From positions 26,878-49,795 of the forward strand of contig DCDZ01000021.1 in assembly GCA_002316675.1 (NCBI GenBank): DNA of 22,918 nt, written 5' to 3'. Of the stretch, positions 7,730-13,814 are shown piece after piece. Positions within the stretch are counted from its first letter, which is position 1. Each line of letters opens with the position of its first letter. The DNA comes from Tyzzerella sp. UBA1042 (lineage in GTDB: Bacteria; Bacillota; Clostridia; Lachnospirales; Anaerotignaceae). A model generated the notes under the pieces. That model saw only the letters and a list, made by a program, of their open reading frames with translations, searched no databases and was not told the origin of the DNA. The translations under genes were made by a program, and so were the position numbers.

Positions 7730-7763
7730 TCTGAAACGGTTGTGCAAAAAAGTCAATCAAAAA

Positions 7764-7788
7764 GCTGTGGGGCGAAAGCTCCCACAGC
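7764..7788 (+). other. GNRA-capped hairpin between rpsD and rpoA
   Basis: GCTGTGGG at 7764-7771 pairs perfectly with CCCACAGC at 7781-7788. Inside it, GC 7772-7773 pairs with GC 7778-7779 around a GAAA tetraloop, leaving T7780 bulged. It is followed by CACCTTAATATAAAAAA, not by a run of T, so it is not a classical terminator. It lies 34 nt after rpsD and 32 nt before rpoA. It may be an mRNA processing or stability element, or an r-protein or S4-type binding site. The role is inferred. Confidence 0.6.
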
Positions 7789-7819
7789 ACCTTAATATAA
7801 AAAAGGGAGGTTTGAATGA

Positions 7820-8779
7820 GTGTTTGAATTTGAGAAACCTCGTATTGAGATTGCTGAGATGGCACCGGACGGAACTTATGGAAAGTTCGTGGTAGAGCCT
7901 TTGGAAAGAGGCTACGGCACAACATTAGGAAATTCCCTGAGAAGAATTTTACTATCTTCTCTTCCTGGGGCTGCTGTCAGTAATGTAAAAATTGACGGCG
8001 TGCTTCATGAATTTAGTGTAATTCCCGGTGTAAAAGAAGATGTAACAGAAATTATTTTGAACCTAAAGGGAATTGCAATTAAAAACACCAGCGAAGGAAA
8101 CGAGCCTAAAATCGCCTATATTGACGTTGAGGGTGAGGGGGAAGTAAAAGGTTCTGATATTAAGGCAGACAGTGATATTGAGATTTTAAATCCCGATCAT
8201 CACATTGCAACACTTTCCGGCGGCGCTGGCAGTAAGCTTTATATGGAAATTACCATCAACAAGGGACGCGGCTATATTGGTGCGGACAAAAACAAAAAGG
8301 ACGATCAACCCATTGGTATGCTTCCCGTTGACAGCATTTTTACACCTGTGACCAGAGTAAATTTCCTTGTGGAAAATACCCGTGTTGGCCAGATTACTGA
8401 TTATGACAAATTGTCATTAGAGGTATGGACCAATGGTACCATTGCCCCTGATGATGCGGTAAGCTATGGTGCAAAAATTTTGAATGAGCATCTAAACTTG
8501 TTTATTGATCTTTCTGATAACGCAAAGGATGCTTCTATTATGGTTGAGAAAGAGGAAGGCAAGAAGGAAAAGGTTCTTGAAATGAGCATTGAAGAGCTTG
8601 ATCTTTCCGTTCGTTCCTATAACTGCTTGAAGAGAGCGGGCATCAACACAGTAGAAGACCTGGCGAATAAAACAGAAGAAGAAATGATGAAGGTTAGAAA
8701 TCTTGGACGTAAGTCTTTGGAAGAAGTATTGAACAAAATGGCGGAGCTTGGTTTGGCATTAAGACCTAGTGACGAATAA
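7820..8779 (+). CDS. rpoA: RNA polymerase alpha subunit (GTG start)
   Basis: Alpha subunit that scaffolds RNA polymerase assembly and contacts UP elements and activators. The 319-aa product has the N-terminal dimerisation domain (FVVEPLERGYGTTLGNSLRR at about residues 23-42) and the C-terminal domain with SIEELDLSVRSYNCLKRAGI and then LGRKSLEEVLNKM, the helix-hairpin-helix that binds DNA. The start is GTG 7820, 9 nt after GGGAGG at 7805-7810. The nearby ATG 7816 is in another frame and stops after three codons. Full length compared with the family (about 314 aa). Confidence 0.97.
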   Translation: MFEFEKPRIEIAEMAPDGTYGKFVVEPLERGYGTTLGNSLRRILLSSLPGAAVSNVKIDGVLHEFSVIPGVKEDVTEIILNLKGIAIKNTSEGNEPKIAYIDVEGEGEVKGSDIKADSDIEILNPDHHIATLSGGAGSKLYMEITINKGRGYIGADKNKKDDQPIGMLPVDSIFTPVTRVNFLVENTRVGQITDYDKLSLEVWTNGTIAPDDAVSYGAKILNEHLNLFIDLSDNAKDASIMVEKEEGKKEKVLEMSIEELDLSVRSYNCLKRAGINTVEDLANKTEEEMMKVRNLGRKSLEEVLNKMAELGLALRPSDE

Positions 8780-8885
8780 GCTTGCCGGTTAACTATTATT
8801 ACCGTAGGATTACGCTTTCACATAAGCCCGAGGAGCAGTGGCGGCGGGCACTATCTTACGGGGATCAACGAGGAGGATACAAACC
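8780..8885 (+). promoter_or_regulatory. Possible structured leader of rplQ
   Basis: In this 106-nt gap CCGTA (about 8803-8807) can pair with TACGG (about 8856-8860), enclosing GCCCG (about 8827-8831) that can pair with CGGGC (about 8846-8850). The nested stems would form a two-level hairpin ending shortly before the AGGAGG of rplQ. The stems are only 5 bp each, so this is weak evidence. It is noted because the gap is longer than others in this operon. Confidence 0.25.
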
Positions 8886-9428
8886 ATGCATGCATCCGGT
8901 TATAGAAAACTTGGTAAAACAACACCCCAGAGAAAGGCGTTGTTAAGAAACCAAGTAACAAATTTGCTGTATCACGGCAAAATTAAAACAACAGAAACAA
9001 GAGCGAAGGAAGTAAGAAGAATTGCTGAAAAGCTCATCACCCTTGCAGTAAAGGAAAAAGACAACTTTGACGAAGTTGAAGTAACAGCAAAGGTAGCAAA
9101 GAAGGACGCAAACGGCAAGCGTGTAAAGGAAGTTGTAAACGGCAAGAAAGTAACCGTTTATAACGAAGTAAAGAAGACAGTAAAGAAGGATAAACCTTCC
9201 AGACTTGCGGCAAGACGCCAGCTGTTATCTTACCTTTACCCTATAACCGAAGTTCCTGCGGATGGCAAAAAAGTTAGAAGCTTGAGCAAAGAGGTTGATA
9301 TGGCAGCGAAAGTGTTTGACGAAATCGCTCCGAAATATGTAGACCGTACCGGTGGTTATACAAGAATTGTGAAGCTGGGCGCAAGAAAAGGCGACGGCGC
9401 TATGGAAGTATTCATCGAATTGGTTTAA
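8886..9428 (+). CDS. rplQ: 50S ribosomal protein L17 with about 48-residue insertion
   Basis: Large-subunit protein near the exit tunnel. The N terminus (MHASGYRKLGKTTPQRKALL) and C terminus (DRTGGYTRIVKLGARKGDGA then MEVFIELV) are standard L17. The product is 180 aa instead of about 120. Between ITLAVKEKD (to about residue 59) and LAARRQLLSYLY (from about 107) there is an extra lysine/valine-rich segment of about 48 residues. ATG 8886 follows GAGGAGG at 8871-8877; the frame is open further upstream but has no suitable start and binding site. L17 with an insertion here is known in some Clostridia. Last gene of the cluster, closed by a terminator. Confidence 0.96.
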   Translation: MHASGYRKLGKTTPQRKALLRNQVTNLLYHGKIKTTETRAKEVRRIAEKLITLAVKEKDNFDEVEVTAKVAKKDANGKRVKEVVNGKKVTVYNEVKKTVKKDKPSRLAARRQLLSYLYPITEVPADGKKVRSLSKEVDMAAKVFDEIAPKYVDRTGGYTRIVKLGARKGDGAMEVFIELV

Positions 9429-9439
9429 TAAAATGATTA

Positions 9440-9473
9440 AAAGAGGTTTTCCTTTGGGGAAGCCTCTTTTTTG
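9440..9473 (+). terminator. Intrinsic terminator of the ribosomal cluster
   Basis: AAGAGG at 9441-9446 pairs with CCTCTT at 9463-9468. The stem continues inward through TTTTCC/GGGGAAG, with two G-T wobbles, to a TTTG loop, and a T-run (9466-9472) follows directly. It lies 12 nt after the rplQ stop codon and ends the long ribosomal transcript. Confidence 0.9.
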
Positions 9474-9758
9474 ATCAGAGGACGATTGCAACAGGCATTT
9501 CCATGTGCTTTGTGAACACATCGGGGAATATCCGCTGGGGTATGAGTGGTAAGATTCGCCCTGTTTTTAAAAAACATAGGGAAAAAGTATAATGGAACTG
9601 GAAATTATCGGGAAGATGTTCGGGTTCTTTTTTGCTATAGTAGAATTTTGTGGTTCGCGAAAAAGAAGGGGAAAGATAATCTGAAATTTAAAGTATATTT
9701 TCCCTAAATTAAAAGAAAAATATGTTGAAAGGGATAGAAAAAATGATATAATAAAACC
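9474..9758. other. AT-rich intergenic stretch with a palindrome and a promoter
   Basis: No supported gene here. It holds a partly palindromic element at 9559-9581 (CCCT and AGGG arms around GTTTTTAAAAAAC) followed by a TATAAT at 9588-9593 that lacks a good -35. A 30-codon frame from ATG 9592 has no proper ribosome binding site, so I do not call it. The stretch ends in the promoter described at 9725-9752. Confidence 0.5.
9725..9752 (+). promoter_or_regulatory. Sigma-A type promoter
   Basis: TTGAAA at 9725-9730 (-35) and TATAAT at 9747-9752 (-10, perfect) are separated by 16 nt. Transcription would start near 9759, heading into a region with no convincing protein gene and ending at the terminator at 10115-10145. 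Confidence 0.65.
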
Positions 9759-10145
9759 AACAAAAGTGCATAGAAGTAGTAAAGAAAGCAATGAAGCAAG
9801 GGGAGAGGCCTGAAAATTGATTGCTGCTTCAAAAGATATGTTTGTGTGGCGGGAAGCAGACTGTTTCTGCTCTGAAGGTGCCTATAGATATCTGTAAAAA
9901 AATATTCGTGCATCATTTCGGCGGGCTTTAGGAGACGCTGAATATGCATAGAAAGGGTTGAAAGCATATGATAAGATGTGCGTTATTGGGAAAAGAAGAA
10001 GGTATTCGCTTGGATATTTCCATGACCGCTGAAAACATATGGCCCTTGAAAGAACTGCGTCGGAAGAAGCAAGATTTTGGGAGGCTTCTTTTCATTGCAA
10101 AAATCACAGAGAATAACCACTTAGACAAGCGTTTAGGTGGTTTTT
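9759..10145 (+). ncRNA. Candidate non-coding RNA, about 390 nt
   Basis: The unit is bounded by a good promoter (9725-9752) and an intrinsic terminator (10115-10145). Inside are several helices: GAAGCA 9793-9798 with TGCTTC 9825-9830; AGATAT 9834-9839 with ATATCT 9888-9893, enclosing AGCAGA 9855-9860 with TCTGCT 9866-9871; and AAGAAGC 10064-10070 with GCTTCTT 10084-10090. A 64-codon frame (9968-10162) exists but its last codons run through the terminator stem and it has no well-spaced binding site, so coding is doubtful. It does not look like tmRNA, RNase P RNA or SRP RNA. A decayed gene is the main alternative. Confidence 0.35.
10115..10145 (+). terminator. Intrinsic terminator in the intergenic region
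   Basis: CCACTTAGAC at 10117-10126 pairs along its whole length (with two G-T wobbles) with GTTTAGGTGG at 10131-10140 around an AAGC loop. It is extended by flanking AA/TT and followed by TTTTT. It has the form of a strong intrinsic terminator on the plus strand, although no recognised gene precedes it. Confidence 0.8.
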
Positions 10146-10150
10146 ATATT
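10122..10150 (+). promoter_or_regulatory. Possible promoter nested in the terminator
   Basis: TAGACA at 10122-10127 (5 of 6 to TTGACA) and TATATT at 10145-10150 (5 of 6 to TATAAT) are 17 nt apart. The -35 lies in the left arm of the terminator stem and the -10 in its T-run. A start near 10157 would place the AGGAGGTGG at 10161-10169 right at the 5' end of a message for the mini-ORFs at 10175-10323. Confidence 0.4.
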
Positions 10151-10174
10151 ATAAATTTATAGGAGGTGGCCCCT

Positions 10175-10213
10175 TTGTGTAACAAAAATACGACTACAGA
10201 AAGGTTAAGGTGA
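10175..10213 (+). CDS. Tiny leader ORF, 12 codons (TTG start)
   Basis: TTG 10175 lies 8 nt after a strong AGGAGG (10161-10166) and opens MCNKNTTTERLR, ending at TGA 10211-10213. The stop overlaps the GTG start of the next small frame as GTGA. I do not recognise the peptide. It could be a leader that couples translation to the 37-codon frame, or the front part of one gene split by a frameshift. It is called because the ribosome binding site is among the best in this non-ribosomal region and has no other user. Confidence 0.3.
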   Translation: MCNKNTTTERLR

Positions 10214-10323
10214 TCCTCATATCTCGTCTTTGGACAATAGACGTTAAACAGGTCTTATTTTTATGTGATCATACAAGATGCTACGGCCTGAAGAAGAAAT
10301 GGCGCAGATTGCTTGAAAAGTGA
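10210..10323 (+). CDS. Small ORF of 37 codons, unrecognised
   Basis: GTG 10210 opens a 37-aa frame: an N-terminal hydrophobic stretch ILISRLWTIDVKQVLFL, then CDHTRCYG, then a basic end LKKKWRRLLEK. The CxxxxC with an intervening histidine and the basic tail look protein-like rather than random, and the frame is open back to 10183. The start overlaps the stop of the preceding 12-codon frame (GTGA). AAAGG at 10200-10204 gives a weak site of its own. It is not assigned to any family. The 190 nt between it and the terminator contain no other gene. It may be a real small membrane-associated or regulatory peptide, or a frameshifted remnant. Confidence 0.35.
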   Translation: MILISRLWTIDVKQVLFLCDHTRCYGLKKKWRRLLEK

Positions 10324-10374
10324 ATTAAAATGTAGCTGAAAAAGGGAGGTTTTTTGCAAAGACACATAAGTTGT

Positions 10375-10403
10375 TTGAAATAGGCTGGGCTTTCATGTAT
10401 GAT
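10375..10403 (+). promoter_or_regulatory. Sigma-A type promoter of the membrane-protein gene
   Basis: TTGAAA at 10375-10380 and TATGAT at 10398-10403 with an optimal 17-nt spacer. The expected start is near 10410, leaving an untranslated leader of about 130 nt before the gene at 10542. That leader contains a short inverted repeat TGCAT/ATGCA. Confidence 0.65.
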
Positions 10404-10541
10404 GTATGTAAATGTTTACCCCATCCCGCTAAGCTGTACTTTGTATACTTCCCTTTTTGACTGGCGGAAGGATTGCCTGCATAAGGGATGCATGGGAGTA
10501 GGGGATCATTCCTTATGTAAAGAAAAGGAGGCAGTTTGTAG

Positions 10542-11111
10542 ATGAATTTGCTTTCAAGCATTATTGTTTGTATGACAATTGTTATTAGTAAAGAGATGAA
10601 AAAAACGAAACCTATTCGGGAGAATAAAAAAACAAGGATAATTAGTGGGATTATTTTAGGTGTCGTAATGCTTTTCATGGTTATTTTTCTATCATTCAAT
10701 TATTTTAAAACCTCTATTCATCTTGATGAATTTACGATTATAGAAAAGGTACATGAAGAAAAAGGCATATACATCTATACAATTTTAGAAGAAGGAAGGG
10801 AAAAATACTTAGTACTCAAGCAAGAGGGAATTTTGCATAAATTATTTTTACAAATGAAAATGCCTGTCCAGGAACGAGCAAATATAGAAACAGAGACCTT
10901 TCAATATAAACATGATATTGATATAGAAAACTCTGTAATTACCCATACCTATAAAAAAAGATGGGGGGATGGCATGGTATCCTTTTGGGTAATACTGGCT
11001 ATGGGTGCATACCTTGCCATAGAACAGGAGAAATTATCAAAAGCAGATAAAATAATCGGTGTGTTGTGGCTGATAATAGCGGTTGGTGTTACGATTTTCT
11101 TTCTGTTTTGA
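10542..11111 (+). CDS. Unrecognised membrane protein, 189 aa
   Basis: I do not recognise the family. The sequence shows a first hydrophobic stretch at residues 3-15, a lysine/arginine-rich segment at 17-32, a clear transmembrane helix at about 33-53, a polar charged domain at about 55-142, and two more helices at about 144-160 and 168-189 that end the protein. Positive charge before the second hydrophobic stretch suggests a cytosolic side there and an outside polar domain. AAGGAGG is 10 nt before ATG 10542; an internal ATG at residue 19 has no binding site. It has its own promoter at 10375-10403. The XRE-type regulator downstream may or may not be functionally linked. Confidence 0.7.
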   Translation: MNLLSSIIVCMTIVISKEMKKTKPIRENKKTRIISGIILGVVMLFMVIFLSFNYFKTSIHLDEFTIIEKVHEEKGIYIYTILEEGREKYLVLKQEGILHKLFLQMKMPVQERANIETETFQYKHDIDIENSVITHTYKKRWGDGMVSFWVILAMGAYLAIEQEKLSKADKIIGVLWLIIAVGVTIFFLF

Positions 11112-11293
11112 CTGCGCGTATGTCAAAAAGCGGATGATAAAAATGCGAAAGCACATGATTGTTACAAACGGCCTGCTTGAGCGATCAAAGAAAAAGTATG
11201 GCGGTGGCATCTTAAACAGAAAAGCGGGATAGCCTACAAAAATAGGGCATTTAGGGAAAGTGCAACCACTGGTTGCAGAATTTTCAAGCACTA

Positions 11294-11327
11294 TTGATGG
11301 TATGTAAACCGGAAATTATGGTACCAT
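11294..11327 (+). promoter_or_regulatory. Probable promoter with overlapping palindrome before XRE gene
   Basis: TTGATG at 11294-11299 and TATGGT at 11317-11322 are 17 nt apart, a fair sigma-A promoter. The perfect 10-bp palindrome ATGGTACCAT at 11318-11327 overlaps the -10 box. An operator for the regulator encoded 50 nt downstream would be expected in such a place. Autoregulation is inferred only from position and symmetry. Confidence 0.45.
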
Positions 11328-11377
11328 TGCCTTGCGATATCGTAAAAACGCTATTTGATGCATAGGAGGAATTGAAA

Positions 11378-12346
11378 ATGATTTTGGCAGACAAAATTTT
11401 ATTATTGCGTAAAAATAATGGATGGTCCCAAGAGGAATTGGCGGAAAAAATGAATGTATCCAGACAGTCTATCTCTAAGTGGGAAAGCGCCGCCGCTATA
11501 CCGGATATCAATCGTATATTGGATCTTGCAAAAATTTTCGGTGTGACAACAGATTACCTGTTGAAGGATGATCTGGAAGCCACTGTGTATTCCGATACAG
11601 ATGAGGCGGAAAATGTTATACGGGTATCATTGCAGGAAATGAATGATTTTTTAGCCCATAAGGTCATTTATGGAAAGTGGGTGGCGTTGGGCGTTATATT
11701 ATGTATTCTTTCCCCCGCTGCATTAATCCTGCTATCCGCTGCATCTGAAGAAAATGGGGCGCTGACGGAAAGAGCCGCCTCCGGTATTGGCATTGTAATG
11801 CTATTATTGATGATTTCAGCAGCCGTTGTAATATTTATTACCAGCGCTGCGAAAATGAAGCGTTTTCAATACCTAGAAAACAGTAATTTTGAGCTGGAAT
11901 ATGGTTTGGTTGGCATTATAAAGGAAAAGCAGGCGGCATTTGAACCGGTATATGTTAGAAACACGGCAATTGGTGTTGTTCTTTGCATTTTATGCTCCGC
12001 ACCGCTGATCATAGCAGGCCTATTTGAGGCTTCCAATTCAATGTTGACCTTCCTTGTAGTGCTGCTGCTAGCGACCCTCTCCGTTGCGATATATATTTTT
12101 ATTCCTACGGGGACAATCAAGGACAGCTATGACCAGCTGCTGCGTGAAGGGGAGTTTGCGCCGAAGGAACTGGAGGAGTCAAAAAGAGCATCGAAATTTG
12201 CGGGCTTTTACTGGCCCATGGTGACGGCTGTTTATCTTGGGTGGAGCTTTTATACAAACGATTGGGGCATTACTTGGATAATTTGGCCCCTTGCTTCCTT
12301 GGTTTTTGCAGGGATTTCTTCGGTATTGCGGGCATCCAAGAGATAG
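11378..12346 (+). CDS. XRE-family regulator with C-terminal membrane domain
   Basis: Putative membrane-anchored DNA-binding regulator, 322 aa. Residues 1-65 form a Cro/CI-type helix-turn-helix (DKILLLRKNNGWSQEELAEK, then MNVSRQSISKWESAAAIPDI and ILDLAKIFGVTTDYLLKDD). From about residue 105 there are about six hydrophobic segments, including WVALGVILCILSPAALIL and GIGIVMLLLMISAAVVIF. This HTH-plus-membrane arrangement is common in Firmicutes and of mostly unknown function. ATG 11378 is chosen because AGGAGGA at 11364-11370 is 7 nt upstream; the in-frame TTG 11372 is too close. It may respond to a membrane or small-molecule signal and regulate itself and neighbours; that is inference. Confidence 0.88.
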   Translation: MILADKILLLRKNNGWSQEELAEKMNVSRQSISKWESAAAIPDINRILDLAKIFGVTTDYLLKDDLEATVYSDTDEAENVIRVSLQEMNDFLAHKVIYGKWVALGVILCILSPAALILLSAASEENGALTERAASGIGIVMLLLMISAAVVIFITSAAKMKRFQYLENSNFELEYGLVGIIKEKQAAFEPVYVRNTAIGVVLCILCSAPLIIAGLFEASNSMLTFLVVLLLATLSVAIYIFIPTGTIKDSYDQLLREGEFAPKELEESKRASKFAGFYWPMVTAVYLGWSFYTNDWGITWIIWPLASLVFAGISSVLRASKR

Positions 12347-12429
12347 ATACAGAAAAAACAGTAAGATTTTTATTTGGACGGAAAAGAAAAACTGCCGTCA
12401 AATGAGGGAATCCTTTTGCGGCGGGGGAT

Positions 12430-12472
12430 ATGCAGGAAGGCATCGTAAGGGGACTCCTGCATTTTCTTTTTT
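12430..12472 (+). terminator. Probable intrinsic terminator after XRE gene
   Basis: ATGCAGGA at 12430-12437 pairs perfectly with TCCTGCAT at 12455-12462 across a 17-nt loop. A T-rich tract (TTTTCTTTTTT) follows from 12462. The loop is longer than ideal. Confidence 0.65.
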
Positions 12473-12597
12473 GAGAGAACGGAGTTTTGTTTCGTAAAAA
12501 ATGACTATAAAGTGGTTTGATTTCAAATGAGTTACTATTTATTTTGGAGAGTATTTGTGAGTAAGTGTGTCGATGCACGATTTTTCAAATAAAAACA

Positions 12598-12626
12598 TTG
12601 ACATTAAGTATTAAAACAAGTACAAT
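12598..12626 (+). promoter_or_regulatory. Strong sigma-A promoter of the LysE-type gene
   Basis: TTGACA at 12598-12603 (perfect -35), a 17-nt spacer, and TACAAT at 12621-12626 (5 of 6). The expected start is near 12633, about 76 nt before the GTG start of the exporter gene. Confidence 0.8.
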
Positions 12627-12708
12627 ATATAAAATTTCTAAAAATATTGCGTCCTCCCATAGACCGGCAGGAAGCCAGACAAAAGAAAAATTGACGGAGG
12701 TACCTATT

Positions 12709-13290
12709 GTGTTTCAATGGATTCATTTTTTAACGTATGCGGTAATCACAACGGCGACACCGGGGCCGAATAATATTATGTCTATGTCGAATGCAGGGCG
12801 TGTGGGGCTAAAAAAATCCTATCCCTTTAATTTGGGCATCTGGGCGGGGTTTATGGCAGTTATGGTAATTTGTACTGTATTAAGCAGTGCTTTAAACGCA
12901 CTGATGCCGGTAATCAAAACACCCATGCTGGTGGCGGGTGCGGGCTATATGCTGTATCTTGCGTATAAGACTTGGAAAAGATCAGCGGAGATTTCGGAGG
13001 CACAAGTAAAGAATGGGTTTCTTTCGGGCTTGCTGCTGCAATTTATCAACCCTAAAATTTATATTTATGGTATGGTTTCCATGGAGGCTTACATATTGCC
13101 GTATTTTCAAAATAGTCCGTTCAAGCTTTTGGGGTTTGCCATTTTGTTGGCTACCATCGGTTGTTTTTTTAATCTTTGTTGGGCGGCTTTCGGTTCCGTA
13201 TTCAGAATTTTATTTTCTCGCCATGCCCGGGCTGTCAATACCATTATGTCGTTGCTTTTGGTGTACTGTGCCATTTCCTTATTTTTGTAA
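12709..13290 (+). CDS. LysE/RhtB-family amino-acid exporter (GTG start)
   Basis: Inner-membrane exporter of the LysE/RhtB superfamily, 193 aa, the usual size (about 195-210). The N terminus has the family signature TATPGPNNIMSMSNAGRVGL, and the middle of the protein has FINPKIYIYGM with the conserved NPK. There are six hydrophobic segments. GTG 12709 is chosen: GGAGG at 12696-12700 is 8 nt upstream and the protein then begins MFQWIHFLTYAVI, just before the first helix. The frame extends upstream to 12565 but that part has no good start. Substrate unknown; homologues export cysteine or O-acetylserine, threonine or lysine. Followed by a bidirectional terminator. Confidence 0.9.
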   Translation: MFQWIHFLTYAVITTATPGPNNIMSMSNAGRVGLKKSYPFNLGIWAGFMAVMVICTVLSSALNALMPVIKTPMLVAGAGYMLYLAYKTWKRSAEISEAQVKNGFLSGLLLQFINPKIYIYGMVSMEAYILPYFQNSPFKLLGFAILLATIGCFFNLCWAAFGSVFRILFSRHARAVNTIMSLLLVYCAISLFL

Positions 13291-13335
13291 GGATTACGGA
13301 ATAAGTATGATTTTAAATTGATTGAACAAGGCATG

Positions 13336-13376
13336 AAAAAGAGCCTGAAGGAAAAATCCTTCAGGCTCTTTTTTTG
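13336..13376. terminator. Bidirectional terminator between exporter and SASP genes
   Basis: A perfect 17-bp stem (arms AAAAAGAGCCTGAAGGA at 13336-13352 and its complement at 13357-13373) closes a 4-nt A loop. It has a T-run on the plus strand and, through the A-run on the left, a T-run on the minus strand. It lies between convergent genes and can end both. Confidence 0.92.
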
Positions 13377-13418
13377 CCTTAGACAAGGTCTATAGAGGCA
13401 ACATCAAAGCAGTTATCA

Positions 13419-13438
13419 GCTGATTATTTAGAATCAGC
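13419..13438. other. Perfect hairpin downstream of SASP gene
   Basis: GCTGATT at 13419-13425 and AATCAGC at 13432-13438 form a 7-bp stem with a 6-nt loop. It has no T-run on either side. It lies 15 nt beyond the SASP stop codon on the minus strand, so it would be at the 3' end of the spore-protein message. Confidence 0.4.
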
Positions 13439-13452
13439 CAAATTGAGAAACA

Positions 13453-13680
13453 TTAGCCCTGAGTTTTGCCGGCCATTGCTCTTTCCTGTGCTTCGATCAT
13501 TTTCTTAACCATATAGCCACCAACATAACCATTCTGTGCGGATGTTAAGTCGCCATTATAGCCCTTTTTCAAAGGTACACCGATTTCGTTTGCCACTTCA
13601 TATTTGAACTGTTCCATTGCTGCTCTTGCTTCGGGTACGTTCATCTTATTGCTTGTGCCGCTGCTAGATGCTCCACTCAT
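13453..13680 (-). CDS. Alpha/beta-type small acid-soluble spore protein
   Basis: DNA-binding protein made in the forespore; it coats spore DNA, shifts it toward an A-like form and protects it from UV and chemicals, then is degraded by GPR protease on germination. The 75-aa product has both family motifs: the N-terminal block EARAAMEQFKYEVANEIGV, which contains the GPR-cleavage region, and the C-terminal GYNGDLTSAQNGYVGGYM followed by VKKMIEAQE. A short Gly/Ser-rich N terminus precedes them. AAGGAGG is well spaced before ATG 13680. Length is typical (60-75 aa). It shows that the organism belongs to a spore-forming lineage. A sigma-G-like promoter is proposed upstream. Confidence 0.95.
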   Translation of the reverse strand: MSGASSSGTSNKMNVPEARAAMEQFKYEVANEIGVPLKKGYNGDLTSAQNGYVGGYMVKKMIEAQERAMAGKTQG

Positions 13681-13724
13681 TTAAACTACCTCCTTAAAAA
13701 TAACTGTGTTTTGTGTTGCAGTAA

Positions 13725-13754
13725 TAGTATTGCACAGTCGTTCATTATTATGTA
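13725..13754 (-). promoter_or_regulatory. Possible sigma-G promoter of the SASP gene
   Basis: On the minus strand TACATA (13754-13749) and AATACTA (13731-13725) are 17 nt apart. They match the sigma-G -35 (TGMATA) at 5 of 6 and the -10 (CATACTA) at 6 of 7 positions. Forespore expression under sigma-G is the known rule for this gene family, which supports the call. Confidence 0.4.
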
Positions 13755-13814
13755 GGAACATATTGGTACGAGTGGGTGTGGATTCTGGAAACAGGCTTCA
13801 ATGCGTTTGCCTTC

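Larger units (their letters stand above)
12347..12708. other. Intergenic region with terminator and promoter
   Basis: No gene is supported here. It contains the terminator at 12430-12472, which ends the XRE transcript, and the strong promoter at 12598-12626 that drives the LysE-type gene. The roughly 125 nt between them are AT-rich with no structure I can support. Confidence 0.6.

Noticed and set aside
9592..9684. 30-codon hydrophobic frame (MELEIIGKMFGFFFAIVEF)
   Set aside because: No real ribosome binding site, and the ATG overlaps a TATAAT. Too short to support.
9968..10162. 64-codon frame in the intergenic region
   Set aside because: The best nearby AAGGG is too far from ATG 9968 and the last 16 codons are the terminator stem and T-run. 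Not called as a gene, although a degenerate gene cannot be excluded.
11134..11232. 32-codon frame after the membrane-protein gene
   Set aside because: No binding site and no recognisable motif; probably chance.
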